Positions 1 through 7,203 of a DNA stretch of 13,901 bases are shown piece after piece (position 1 is the stretch's first letter; each line of letters begins with the position of its first letter). Both the position numbers and the translations under genes were made by a program. The stretch is taken from NCBI GenBank assembly GCA_037440525.1, contig JBBITW010000094.1, positions 1-13,901 on the forward strand. The letters run 5' to 3'. The notes below the pieces were generated by a model that was not told the DNA's origin, did no database searches, and saw only the letters and a program-made list of their open reading frames with translations. This DNA is from JBBITW01 sp037440525. GTDB taxonomy: Bacteria; Desulfobacterota; BSN033; UBA1163.

Positions 1-62
1 CCCTTGTCCTTGGTATTGGGAGAGTAGCTGAAGCCATGCGCCTAAGAGGCATCTATCCTTAA
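1..62 (+). CDS. 3' end of an unidentified gene (partial)
   Basis: Reading frame 3 is open from the window edge to TAA at 60-62 and gives a C-terminus ending in GRVAEAMRLRGIYP. The residue mix looks like real protein, and the stop lies only 27 bases before the UbiD start, which suggests one transcript. Too little is present to name the family. I do not see the usual C-terminus of the UbiX prenyltransferase that often partners UbiD, although this cannot be excluded from about 19 residues. Confidence 0.5.
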   Translation, partial: LVLGIGRVAEAMRLRGIYP

Positions 63-89
63 GATTAAAAATTAAGAAAGAGAGTTAAC

Positions 90-1577
90 ATGGCTTATAA
101 GAGTTTGAGGGATTGGATTTCGAAACTTGAAGAGGAAGGGCTATTGAGAAGAATTAAAACTGAGGTTGATTGGAACCTTGAACTCGGTGCTATTACACGA
201 AAAGTCGCAGATAAAGAAGGCCCTGCCCTTCTTTTTGAGAATATAAAAGATTATCATTCCAAGCGTTGTCGAAAATTATTTGCTGGTGGTTTGGCTTCAA
301 GAGAGAGATTGGCTCTTTCACTGGGATTACCTAAAGAAACTGACTATAGGGGAATAGTCGAATTTATAAAAAAGAGACTCGAAAAAAGGATTGATCCCAT
401 CATAGTTAAATCAGGGCCTGTAAAAGAGAATATCATCAGAGATAATGAGATTAATCTATACGAATTTCCAGTTCCATTTTGGAATCATCTGGATGGTGGA
501 AGATATATTAATACCTATTGTACCGTTGTTACAATGGACCCTGATACCAAGATAATGAACTGTGGAACCTATCGTGGAATGATTGGTGATGATAAAAGAT
601 CCATATCAGTTCTATTGGCAAGGAGCCAGCACTGGGGTATCCATTTCTCAAAGTATGAGAAGAGAGGGGAGGAAATGCCAGTTGCCGTGGTCTATGGATG
701 GGACCCTACCCTTTTAATCTATTCTGGCACAGCCCTTGTCCATCCTGACTGTTCTGAATATGAACTGGTAGGAGGTCTTCGAGGTGAACCTGTAGAGCTC
801 ATCAAATGTGAAACATCTGATCTATATGTTCCGTCAACTGCTGAGATAGTAATTGAGGGAAGAATCTCACCTGATCCCAAGACATTTCAGATGGAAGGCC
901 CCTTTGGTGAATATCCGGGATTCTATGCAGGCTTCAGAGAGAGAAAGCCTGTCATACGCGTGGAGTGTATAACCCATCGTAATGATCCTATATTTCGAGG
1001 TGGTATAGTTGGACACTCACCTGGCCATGCAAGTGAGGGGATGTACTGGGTTGGACCTGTGCACTGCGCTGTTATATGGCGTGCCTTAGAGCTTGCTGGA
1101 GTTCCTAATGTAACAGGTGTCTGGGGGCCTCCTCTTGCTCATTTAACAAATCTTCGAGTCCAGATAGATAAGATTTATAGAGGACATGCCAAGCAGGTTG
1201 CCAATGCTGTGTTTTGTATACCAAGTGCCCAGCATCGGGGCAAAAACCTCATAGTGGTGGATAAGGATATAGATATATTTGATGATTCTGCTGTTGAGTG
1301 GGCATTGGCTTATAGAACAAATGCAGAGATGGGAGATATTCAGTTCTTCTCAGGTACACCTGGTAGCATGTTAGATCCGAGCATCCCTCTATCACAGAGA
1401 GACGTTGTGAAGTACGGTATGGGGAAATGGACAAGGGTTTTTATAGATGCCACGGTCAATTGGGAGTTGGAGCCCGAGGAACAGTATGGTGGAAGACGTG
1501 AGCCACCACTCTGCACAGAGATTGATCCAAAAACCGCAGAATTAATTAATCAGAAATGGCAAGACTACGGAATTTAA
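90..1577 (+). CDS. UbiD-family prenylated-FMN-dependent (de)carboxylase
   Basis: Cytoplasmic UbiD-family enzyme (495 aa, close to the usual 480-500) expected to use prenylated FMN to decarboxylate, or reversibly carboxylate, an aromatic or alpha,beta-unsaturated acid. By comparison with fungal Fdc1, the catalytic E-R-E set maps to E269 and E274 in MEGPFGEYPG plus R162 in MNCGTYR. N157 and H181 match two of the cofactor metal ligands, and the third is probably a Glu near 223-225. The start ATG follows an AGAAAGAGAG purine tract. Downstream is a truncated molybdenum-hydroxylase gene, so the setting looks like a broken aromatic or related catabolic cluster. The substrate cannot be read from sequence: ubiquinone-type 4-hydroxybenzoate decarboxylation is possible, but a catabolic role fits the neighbours better. 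No ubiX is visible in the window. Confidence 0.93.
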   Translation: MAYKSLRDWISKLEEEGLLRRIKTEVDWNLELGAITRKVADKEGPALLFENIKDYHSKRCRKLFAGGLASRERLALSLGLPKETDYRGIVEFIKKRLEKRIDPIIVKSGPVKENIIRDNEINLYEFPVPFWNHLDGGRYINTYCTVVTMDPDTKIMNCGTYRGMIGDDKRSISVLLARSQHWGIHFSKYEKRGEEMPVAVVYGWDPTLLIYSGTALVHPDCSEYELVGGLRGEPVELIKCETSDLYVPSTAEIVIEGRISPDPKTFQMEGPFGEYPGFYAGFRERKPVIRVECITHRNDPIFRGGIVGHSPGHASEGMYWVGPVHCAVIWRALELAGVPNVTGVWGPPLAHLTNLRVQIDKIYRGHAKQVANAVFCIPSAQHRGKNLIVVDKDIDIFDDSAVEWALAYRTNAEMGDIQFFSGTPGSMLDPSIPLSQRDVVKYGMGKWTRVFIDATVNWELEPEEQYGGRREPPLCTEIDPKTAELINQKWQDYGI

Positions 1578-1671
1578 ACGGATATATATTAGTTTCTTAT
1601 ATTATTAATTTTTATTCTACATCCCGTTTTCTGTTAGCAGCATATATCCTTTTCTATAGGAGATTCATTAA

Positions 1672-1977
1672 ATGAAAGAATATTCATTTATTGGTAAAGG
1701 TGTTCCGAGAATCGATGCACGAGAAAAAGTTACTGGAAAGGCAGTCTTTACTGCTGATCTCAAATTTCCTGGAATGCTCTGGGGTAAAATCAAAAGGAGT
1801 CCCTACCCTTTTGCTAAGATCATTTCTATTAATACTGATAAGGCAAAGAGACTATTCGGGGTGAGAACAGTCATTACCTCCAAAGATATTAAACAATTCC
1901 CCTATGGTCCTATAATCCCCGATGAGAATGGCGAATGGGGTCACATCTTGACTTTTTACAAGGGAATTTTACCTTAG
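1672..1977 (+). pseudogene. Truncated xanthine dehydrogenase/4-hydroxybenzoyl-CoA reductase-type molybdenum subunit (N-terminal hammerhead only)
   Basis: The first 85-90 residues match the start of molybdopterin-binding large subunits: GKGVPRIDAREKVTGKAVFTA, then FPGMLWGKIKRSPYPFAKI and a V-T-S-K-D-I segment, which is the a/b hammerhead fold. Full-length members run to about 750 aa. Here the family-like sequence stops near residue 88 (YGPIIPDENG), and the frame ends at 1977 after a short unrelated tail (GHILTFYKGILP). All Moco-binding and active-site segments are missing, so no enzyme can be made. A good ribosome site (AGGAG, 9 bases before the ATG) is retained. The tail bases also encode the end of a transporter in another frame (next entry), so this is most likely one side of a deletion junction. 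Confidence 0.85.
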
Positions 1978-2066
1978 GATTTCTTATCCTCTCATTTATT
2001 GGCCTCATTGCCACAGGACTTTGCCTCACCTTACCTAAAATTCAACACCAAATAATAAAACATTAA
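1953..2066 (+). pseudogene. C-terminal remnant of an MFS-type transporter (last membrane helix)
   Basis: In a frame different from the hammerhead fragment, 1953-2066 reads FLQGNFTLGFLILSFIGLIA, continuing TGLCLTLPKIQ and ending at TAA 2064-2066. It is one strongly hydrophobic helix followed by a short LPK-type polar tail, the usual look of helix 12 in major facilitator proteins. The frame is closed upstream by TGA at 1923-1925, and only an ATG at 1935 could start it, so it is a 3' remnant rather than a whole gene. The family is inferred from helix pattern, not from a unique motif. The TAA stop lies inside the left terminus of the repeat element that starts at 2064. Confidence 0.6.
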
Positions 2067-2208
2067 ATTGAGCGATATTTTTTATAATGTAGCCGCACCC
2101 TTCAGGGTGCGAGGGTTTCGATCTACCGCCAAAGATGGCTTGATCCTCACTCAATGGGTGTTTTTTGGCGGAGGCTACAGGTTTCTTTCAAAAGAATCAC
2201 TCAATTTA
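2064..2208. repeat. MITE-like element with terminal inverted repeats and nested hairpins
   Basis: The left end TAAATTGAGCGAT (2064-2076) and the right end ATCACTCAATTTA (2196-2208) are inverted repeats with one mismatch in 13. Behind each end comes a T-rich stretch and then TGTAGCC, in inverted orientation (GTAGCC 2089-2094 / GGCTAC 2173-2178). Inside are CCGCCAAA 2126-2133 / TTTGGCGG 2164-2171 and a tight palindrome GCACCCTTCAGGGTGC (2095-2110). Both outer ends begin with TA, as expected for insertion at TA by IS630/Tc1-type transposases, although no transposase is present. No credible coding sequence lies inside. The element sits between the transporter remnant and the mutase operon. A matching single terminus occurs at 8816-8830. 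Confidence 0.7.
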
Positions 2209-2212
2209 GATG

Positions 2213-2241
2213 TTGATTATTGGAAAGAATTAGGGTATTTT
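2213..2241 (+). promoter_or_regulatory. Candidate sigma-70 promoter for the mutase/uppP/CBS operon
   Basis: TTGATT (2213-2218) and TATTTT (2236-2241) are separated by exactly 17 bases; each matches 4 of 6 consensus positions. A start site near 2248 would leave a leader of about 20 bases before the mutase ATG, with GGAG in between. The promoter begins five bases after the MITE-like element ends, so the operon's promoter lies hard against inserted DNA. Confidence 0.4.
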
Positions 2242-2269
2242 ACTATGGGAAAATAAAAAAGGAGAAGAT

Positions 2270-3634
2270 ATGAAAATCAATCCACAAATATACAGAGAAT
2301 ACGATATCCGTGGAGTGGTGGATAGGGACCTCACACCTGAAGTTGTTCAAAGGATAGGAAAGGGTTTTGGAACATATATGTTCCATTTGGGTCTCAAATC
2401 TCTTGTGGTGGGCAGAGATGGAAGAAATAGTTCAAAGAAACTGAGGGATGCACTTGTGGAGGGAATTCTTTCAACAGGGTGTGATGTAGTGGATATAGGT
2501 CTCTGTCCAACACCTGTCTATTATTTCTCCATCTTTCATTTAGATAAAGATGGGGGAATGATGGTTACAGGAAGCCACAATCCACCAGAATTCAATGGCT
2601 TTAAAGTCTCGGTAGGGAAAAGCACCATCTTTGGAGAGGAGATTCAAAATCTTGCAAGATTGGTAGAAAAGGGAGAATTCGCAATCGGGAAGGGAAACCT
2701 CTACGAAACAGAAATCATTAAGCCATATCAGGAATTTATCAAAAAAGATATCCATGTTGAGAAGAAGATAAAGATTGTAATAGATGCAGGCAACGGAACA
2801 GCAGGTATAGTAGCCTCGCCAATCCTTAGAGATTTAGGCTGCGAAGTTGAAGAACTCTATTGCGAAATCGATGGGAGATTCCCAAACCATTTTCCTGATC
2901 CAACTATACCTGAAAACCTGAAGGATCTGATCGAGCTTGTAAGGAAGAAAGATCCTGATTTAGGAGTAGGTTATGATGGCGATGGGGATCGTATCGGTGT
3001 GATAGATGATAAGGGTAATATCATATGGGGAGACCAACTTATGATCCTCTTTTCAAGAGAAATACTTAAACATATCAAGGGTGCCACATTTGTCGGAGAG
3101 GTCAAATGTTCTCAGAACCTTTTCAGCGATATTGAGCGACATGGTGGTAAAGCAATCATGTGGAAGACAGGACATTCCCTTATTAAGGAGAAGATTAAGA
3201 AGGAGGGGGCTGCCTTAGGAGGGGAGATGAGTGGTCACCTCTTTTTCGCAGATCGCTATTTAGGCTATGATGATGCCATTTATGCGTCCTGCCGGCTTGT
3301 TGAACTCCTTTCAAAAACGGATAAGAAACTTTCAGAACTTTTAGATGATGTTCCAAAGACCTCGATTACCCCTGAAATAAGGGTAGATTGTCCTGATGAT
3401 ATAAAATTTCAGGTGGTAGAAAAGGTAAAAGAGGAAATGAGAAAGGAATACCCAATTATTGATGTGGATGGGGTCAGGGTAAAATTTGAAGATGGCTGGG
3501 GATTGGTAAGAGCTTCAAATACCCAACCTGTTCTGGTATTGAGATTTGAGGCATTAACAGAAAAAAGGGTAGAGGAGATTAAAAGACTCGTTGAAGAAAA
3601 GGTTAAAATGGCCTTCTCAAACTTAAAAAAGTAA
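2270..3634 (+). CDS. algC: Phosphomannomutase/phosphoglucomutase (AlgC/ManB type)
   Basis: Cytoplasmic alpha-D-phosphohexomutase (454 aa, normal length) that interconverts the 6- and 1-phosphates of mannose and/or glucose, feeding GDP-mannose or UDP-glucose synthesis for surface polysaccharide and LPS. The four family signatures are present in order: phosphoserine loop TGSHNPPEFNGFK with catalytic S102; Mg-binding DGDGDRIGV with D236, D238 and D240; sugar-recognition GEMSGH at 318-323, the form found in dual-specificity PMM/PGM enzymes; and phosphate-binding RASNTQP at 414-420. Start ATG follows AAAAAGGAGAAGAT. The stop is only 36 bases from the uppP start, so an operon is likely. Phosphoglucosamine mutase (GlmM) is unlikely given GEMSGH. 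The choice between mannose and glucose activity is not settled by sequence. Confidence 0.93.
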   Translation: MKINPQIYREYDIRGVVDRDLTPEVVQRIGKGFGTYMFHLGLKSLVVGRDGRNSSKKLRDALVEGILSTGCDVVDIGLCPTPVYYFSIFHLDKDGGMMVTGSHNPPEFNGFKVSVGKSTIFGEEIQNLARLVEKGEFAIGKGNLYETEIIKPYQEFIKKDIHVEKKIKIVIDAGNGTAGIVASPILRDLGCEVEELYCEIDGRFPNHFPDPTIPENLKDLIELVRKKDPDLGVGYDGDGDRIGVIDDKGNIIWGDQLMILFSREILKHIKGATFVGEVKCSQNLFSDIERHGGKAIMWKTGHSLIKEKIKKEGAALGGEMSGHLFFADRYLGYDDAIYASCRLVELLSKTDKKLSELLDDVPKTSITPEIRVDCPDDIKFQVVEKVKEEMRKEYPIIDVDGVRVKFEDGWGLVRASNTQPVLVLRFEALTEKRVEEIKRLVEEKVKMAFSNLKK

Positions 3635-3655
3635 AAAAATAGTTTTGATTACATT

Positions 3656-3673
3656 AAAGGAGGTATTGATATA
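3656..3673 (+). promoter_or_regulatory. Strong ribosome binding site that points to the ATA start of uppP
   Basis: AAAGGAGG at 3656-3663 is a near-perfect Shine-Dalgarno sequence. The only in-frame codon at an ideal distance (7 bases) is ATA at 3671-3673. ATT at 3665 is too close and ATT at 3677 is further than usual. No canonical start codon in any frame lies at a good spacing that would also give the UppP reading frame. Confidence 0.7.
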
Positions 3674-4459
3674 GATATTCGTGAGATCATCTTTCTTGGA
3701 GCGGTTCAGGGGCTTACAGAATTTCTACCAATAAGCAGTTCAGGCCATCTGGTCTTCTTTCAATCAATCTTTGGCATTAAAGAACCAAATCTATTTTTTG
3801 ATTTAACCCTTCATAGCGGAACACTTTTTTCGGTGCTGGTCTATTTCCGAAAGGATATTTTAAAGATTATTAATGGATTAATGAACCTATTGAGAGGAAA
3901 TGATAATAAGGAAGGGGCAAAGCTATTTTTATGGATTATAATTTCCACTATCCCAACAGGTTTAATGGGTCTCTCTTTTAAGGACTTCTTTGAATCCCTG
4001 TTTACAAAACCAAAGATTGTGGGATTAATGTTAATCGCAACAGGCTTCATACTCTGGATTACTCACTTTATCAAGGGAGAAGGAAAATCATTAGAAAAGA
4101 GTAGATGGAATACTCCTCTCCTTATCGGGATCGCTCAAGGAGTGGCTATTATTCCAGGAATCTCACGATCAGGTGCAACAATCTCAATGGCCCTCTTTTG
4201 CGGTCTTGAACGTGAACTCTCCGGTAAATTCTCCTTTCTTATCTCCATACCTGCCATTCTGGGTGCGACGTTTCTTGAGGCACTAAAGATTGAATCTATT
4301 GATAAAATCTGGGTTGGCCTTCTTGGTATGATGATAGCCTTTGTAGTCGGATTTTTTTCACTGAAATTTTTAATGAAGGTTATTAGGGTTGGAAGGTTAT
4401 CCAATTTCTCATATTATTGCTGGGGTATAGGGATACTTACAATCATTTTAACAAAATGA
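3671..4459 (+). CDS. uppP: Undecaprenyl-diphosphatase UppP/BacA, apparent ATA start
   Basis: Integral membrane phosphatase that recycles undecaprenyl diphosphate to the monophosphate lipid carrier for peptidoglycan and O-antigen export; it also gives bacitracin resistance. Both family signatures are seen: QGLTEFLPISSSGH (residues 13-26, E17, S22-S24, H26) and PGISRSGAT (about 162-170). Several hydrophobic helices span the rest. At 262 aa from position 3671 it fits the usual 255-280. The conserved N-terminus is open back to the mutase stop at 3634 but has no ATG, GTG or TTG before 3833, and a GTG there would remove the whole first motif. ATA at 3671 is preceded by AAAGGAGG with a 7-base gap and gives MDIREIIFLGAVQG, the expected family start. 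Either a rare AUA start is used or an ATG has been miscalled. Confidence 0.9.
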   Translation: MDIREIIFLGAVQGLTEFLPISSSGHLVFFQSIFGIKEPNLFFDLTLHSGTLFSVLVYFRKDILKIINGLMNLLRGNDNKEGAKLFLWIIISTIPTGLMGLSFKDFFESLFTKPKIVGLMLIATGFILWITHFIKGEGKSLEKSRWNTPLLIGIAQGVAIIPGISRSGATISMALFCGLERELSGKFSFLISIPAILGATFLEALKIESIDKIWVGLLGMMIAFVVGFFSLKFLMKVIRVGRLSNFSYYCWGIGILTIILTK

Positions 4460-4489
4460 AATAAAAAAATCCTAAAGGAGGAAAAAAAG

Positions 4490-5128
4490 ATGAGGATAAG
4501 AGATTTTATGACAAAAAATCCTATTACTGTTGATAGTGAGACACTTGTCCTGGATGCCCAAAAGATAATGAGGGAGAATAATATAAGGAGGCTTCCTGTT
4601 GTGGACAAAGGCAAACTCGTTGGCATTGTAACCCAACATGATCTGCTAATGGCTGCACCCTCACCTGCCACCTCGCTAAGTGTCCATGAGCTACATTACC
4701 TTCTTGCCAAAATGAAAATTAAGGAGATTATGAAAAAGAACCCCATAACTGTCAGCCCTGATACTACATTTGAGGAGGCTTTTAAGATAGGACAGGAAAA
4801 GAAGATTGGTTCCTTCCCTGTGGTTGAAAATGGGAAACTTGTGGGGATAGTTACAGAATCGGATATTGTTAGATTTGTAACACGTGCATTGGGCATTAGA
4901 GAGGAAGGAGCCCGAATCACGATTGAAGGACTTGGCGGGAAGTTAGGTGAACTAAATAAAATTATCTCGATCGCTGACCAGCATCAAACGGCTATTTTAA
5001 GCATGATCTCCATGCAGAGACCTGAGAAGAAAGACTGGATGATTGTCCTCAGGCTTAAAACGAGTAATCCTGAGGCAATCATTCAAGATTTCAAAAAGGC
5101 TGGTTTTAATGTAACTTTTAGTTCTTAA
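4490..5128 (+). CDS. CBS-CBS-ACT regulatory protein
   Basis: Small cytoplasmic protein (212 aa) with two tandem CBS domains and a C-terminal ACT-like domain. CBS1 (about 1-55) opens with IRDFMTKNPITV and ends RRLPVVDKGKLVGIVTQHD. CBS2 (about 76-130) repeats this as IKEIMKKNPITV to GSFPVVENGKLVGIVTESD. Residues about 140-212 (GKLGELNKIISIADQHQTAI onward) resemble ACT domains, as in the AcuB-like group. CBS pairs bind adenine nucleotides and ACT domains bind small ligands, usually amino acids, so an energy- or metabolite-sensing role is inferred; partner and target are unknown. No catalytic domain is present. Start ATG follows AAAGGAGG. The gene is 30 bases after uppP on the same strand, so it is probably co-transcribed with envelope-precursor genes. 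Confidence 0.87.
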   Translation: MRIRDFMTKNPITVDSETLVLDAQKIMRENNIRRLPVVDKGKLVGIVTQHDLLMAAPSPATSLSVHELHYLLAKMKIKEIMKKNPITVSPDTTFEEAFKIGQEKKIGSFPVVENGKLVGIVTESDIVRFVTRALGIREEGARITIEGLGGKLGELNKIISIADQHQTAILSMISMQRPEKKDWMIVLRLKTSNPEAIIQDFKKAGFNVTFSS

Positions 5129-5141
5129 TAAGGCCTCACAT

Positions 5142-5189
5142 TAAACCTCCCCCAAGAGACTGTATCGCAACGAGGTTTATGCCATTTTT
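5142..5189 (+). terminator. Inverted repeat after the CBS gene, possible weak terminator
   Basis: TAAACCTC (5142-5149) and GAGGTTTA (5172-5179) form an 8-bp perfect inverted repeat with a 22-base loop, followed after five bases by a run of five T (5185-5189). It lies 13 bases past the CBS-gene stop. The stem is short and the loop long, so termination is only a possibility; the neighbouring 102-bp repeat is a stronger candidate structure. Confidence 0.3.
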
Positions 5190-5289
5190 GTCATTCCGAG
5201 CGAAGCGAGGAATCTATAAGATTGCCACGTCCCCCGCATCAAGTGCGGGGTCCTCGCAATGACTTCGTCGGATTGCCATGCCCTCTGGG
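5188..5289. repeat. 102-bp structured intergenic repeat, copy 1
   Basis: This copy matches 8863-8964 at 95 of 102 positions, in the same orientation. It folds on itself: GTCATT (5190-5195) and GCGAGGA (5205-5211) pair with TCCTCGC (5251-5257) and AATGAC (5258-5263). They enclose AATCT/AGATT (5211-5215/5219-5223) and the strong hairpin CCCCGCA-TCAAG-TGCGGGG (5232-5250). A further CTCGCAATGAC follows at 5292-5302. It fills the gap between two convergent genes (CBS gene and uvrC), so it may end transcription from both sides. Related GTCATTCCGAGCGAAGCGAGG-type modules are common intergenic repeats in several bacterial groups; the family assignment here is from memory of such sequences. Confidence 0.85.
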
Positions 5290-5319
5290 TGCTCGCAATG
5301 ACTTCCCTGGAAAATCTCA

Positions 5320-7182
5320 TTATGTGCTTTCAGGTGATGAAGGTAATGGGGGTGTCCTGAAAAATTCATATACGATCCTGGCCATCTTCAAATTCATCTT
5401 TGGAGCCTTGGCCAATTCCTCTATAGAAGCTCCTTTTATCTTTTCAATACTCCCAAAATATTTTAACAACTCCCTTTTTCTTATCTCGCCTATACCTGAA
5501 ATCTCATCCAGGTTTGATCTTACTGTTTCTCTTTTTCTAACCCTTTTATGGTATGCAATGGCAAAGCGATGGGCTTCGTCACGGATTCTGTCGAGGAAAT
5601 GGAGAAGATTTGAGGATTTGGCCAAGAGGAGAGGCTCTTTAAACTGCGGATGGAATATCTTCTCTCCGCTTTTCTCAAATCTTGAGCCTCGATATCCCTT
5701 CAAAACCCTTTCTTTGGCAAGGCTTATAAGATCAACCCCTTTTATCTCCAGCTCTTTTAATACCTCCTGACCTACATTTAATTGTCCTCTCCCACCATCA
5801 AGTAAAATCAGATCGGGAAGATCATTCTCTTCAACTGCCTTTCTATAATGACGGATCAACACTTCATACATCATCCCGTAATCATCAGCGCCCTCGACTG
5901 TCTTTATCCTGAAATGGCGATACCTTTCTTTCACAGGATTTCCGTCCTCAAATGTAACCATGGAGCCAACTGCATATCCACCCTGAAGGTTTGAAATATC
6001 AAAGGCTTCTATCTTTTTAGGGATTCTGCTCAGGTGTAGTTTCTCCTTCAATTCTTCGAGAATTCCTGCCTTATCCTCTTCAAGCTCTTTAGATGAGGAA
6101 AGATACCTTTTTGCATTTTCACAGGCCATCTCGATTAGCTTTCTTTTATCTCCCCTCAGAGGAATAAAAATATCTACTTTTTTTCCTCTCAATCCAGTAA
6201 GCCATTCCTTTATAAGATTTTGTCCAGAAATTTTTTGTGGAATCAATATCTGCTCGGGAATAAATTTTCCCTCCTTATAATACTGCAGGAGAAATGAATG
6301 TAGAACCTCTTCTTCTAAAAGGCCTCTTAAAGGAAAGGTAAAACCTTTTCCACCCAGAATCCTCCCGGCCCTCATAAAAAGAATATATAGGCTAATCGTA
6401 TGGCTCTCGCTGTGTATCCCTATAACATCCTGATCAAAAAAATCATTTGATACTATCTTTTGTTTCTCAATAACCTTTTCGATGTGATGGATCTGGTCAC
6501 GAATCTTAGCAGCTTTCTCAAACTGGAGTTTCTCTGCTTCCTCCTCCATTTTCTCCCGTAACCTATTCAATAGGTCTTTATTCTTGCCTTCAAGAAGCAT
6601 CCTTACCTGATTCACAATCTCCCTGTATTGTTCAGGACTGATCATCCTGCAACATGGGCCACTACAGCGACCCATCTCATAATTTATACAGGGTCTTGAT
6701 CGATTTGAAAATTTTGTATTGAGACATGTTCTTATGGGGAAAATCCTGCGGATCATTTTTAAAGTCTCTTTTAAAGATGTGGCAGAAGGAAATGGTCCAA
6801 AATAAACAGAGCGATCCTTCTTGATACGTCTCACAATACTAAGGGTTGGAAACTCCTCTTCAATTGATAATTTCAGGCAGGGATAGTTTTTATCATCTCT
6901 TAGCTTTATATTATATTTTGGACGATACTCCTTTATCAGATTATTTTCAAGGATAAGGGCCTCCTTTTCTGTATCGGTAACAATGGTTTCTATATCCTTC
7001 ACCTTTTCCAACATTGATAATGTCTTTGTATCCTTCTCCTCAGGCCTATGAAAATAGGAGCCTACACGCTGCCGGATATTACCTGCCTTTCCAATATAAA
7101 TGGCATTTCCTTGACCATCTTTAAAAATGTAAACCCCTGGATTGGGAGGTAAATTTTCAAGTTTTTGCGCTAAAAGGTTCAT
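5320..7182 (-). CDS. uvrC: UvrABC excinuclease subunit C
   Basis: DNA-repair nuclease that, bound to the UvrB-DNA complex, cuts 3' and then 5' of a bulky lesion in nucleotide excision repair. At 620 aa it is normal length with all domains: N-terminal GIY-YIG nuclease (PGVYIFKDGQGNAIYIGKAG, 15-34); a Cys cluster C153, C165, C173, C177 that in E. coli UvrC holds an Fe-S centre; the UVR segment for UvrB contact (about 208-243, EKLQFEKAAKIRDQI); the RNase H-like 5' nuclease with D395 in DISNLQG, D434, D462 in LLDGGRGQ and H538 as likely catalytic residues; and a C-terminal tandem HhH domain (about 557-608). The upstream ribosome site is weak. It stands alone, convergent with the CBS gene and divergent from the DUF169 gene, and ends 30 bases from repeat copy 1. 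Confidence 0.97.
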   Translation of the reverse strand: MNLLAQKLENLPPNPGVYIFKDGQGNAIYIGKAGNIRQRVGSYFHRPEEKDTKTLSMLEKVKDIETIVTDTEKEALILENNLIKEYRPKYNIKLRDDKNYPCLKLSIEEEFPTLSIVRRIKKDRSVYFGPFPSATSLKETLKMIRRIFPIRTCLNTKFSNRSRPCINYEMGRCSGPCCRMISPEQYREIVNQVRMLLEGKNKDLLNRLREKMEEEAEKLQFEKAAKIRDQIHHIEKVIEKQKIVSNDFFDQDVIGIHSESHTISLYILFMRAGRILGGKGFTFPLRGLLEEEVLHSFLLQYYKEGKFIPEQILIPQKISGQNLIKEWLTGLRGKKVDIFIPLRGDKRKLIEMACENAKRYLSSSKELEEDKAGILEELKEKLHLSRIPKKIEAFDISNLQGGYAVGSMVTFEDGNPVKERYRHFRIKTVEGADDYGMMYEVLIRHYRKAVEENDLPDLILLDGGRGQLNVGQEVLKELEIKGVDLISLAKERVLKGYRGSRFEKSGEKIFHPQFKEPLLLAKSSNLLHFLDRIRDEAHRFAIAYHKRVRKRETVRSNLDEISGIGEIRKRELLKYFGSIEKIKGASIEELAKAPKMNLKMARIVYEFFRTPPLPSSPEST

Positions 7183-7203
7183 ACTTAATTTTAATTATTG
7201 CAG

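Noticed and set aside
2068..2256. 62-codon open frame between the transporter remnant and the mutase
   Set aside because: It is almost entirely the inverted-repeat element. Its last codons (DVDYWKELGYFTMGK) look protein-like, but the same bases hold the candidate promoter; too short to support a gene remnant.
5222..5770. 182-codon plus-strand open frame
   Set aside because: It starts inside repeat copy 1 and then runs antisense to the conserved C-terminal part of uvrC; no family resemblance.
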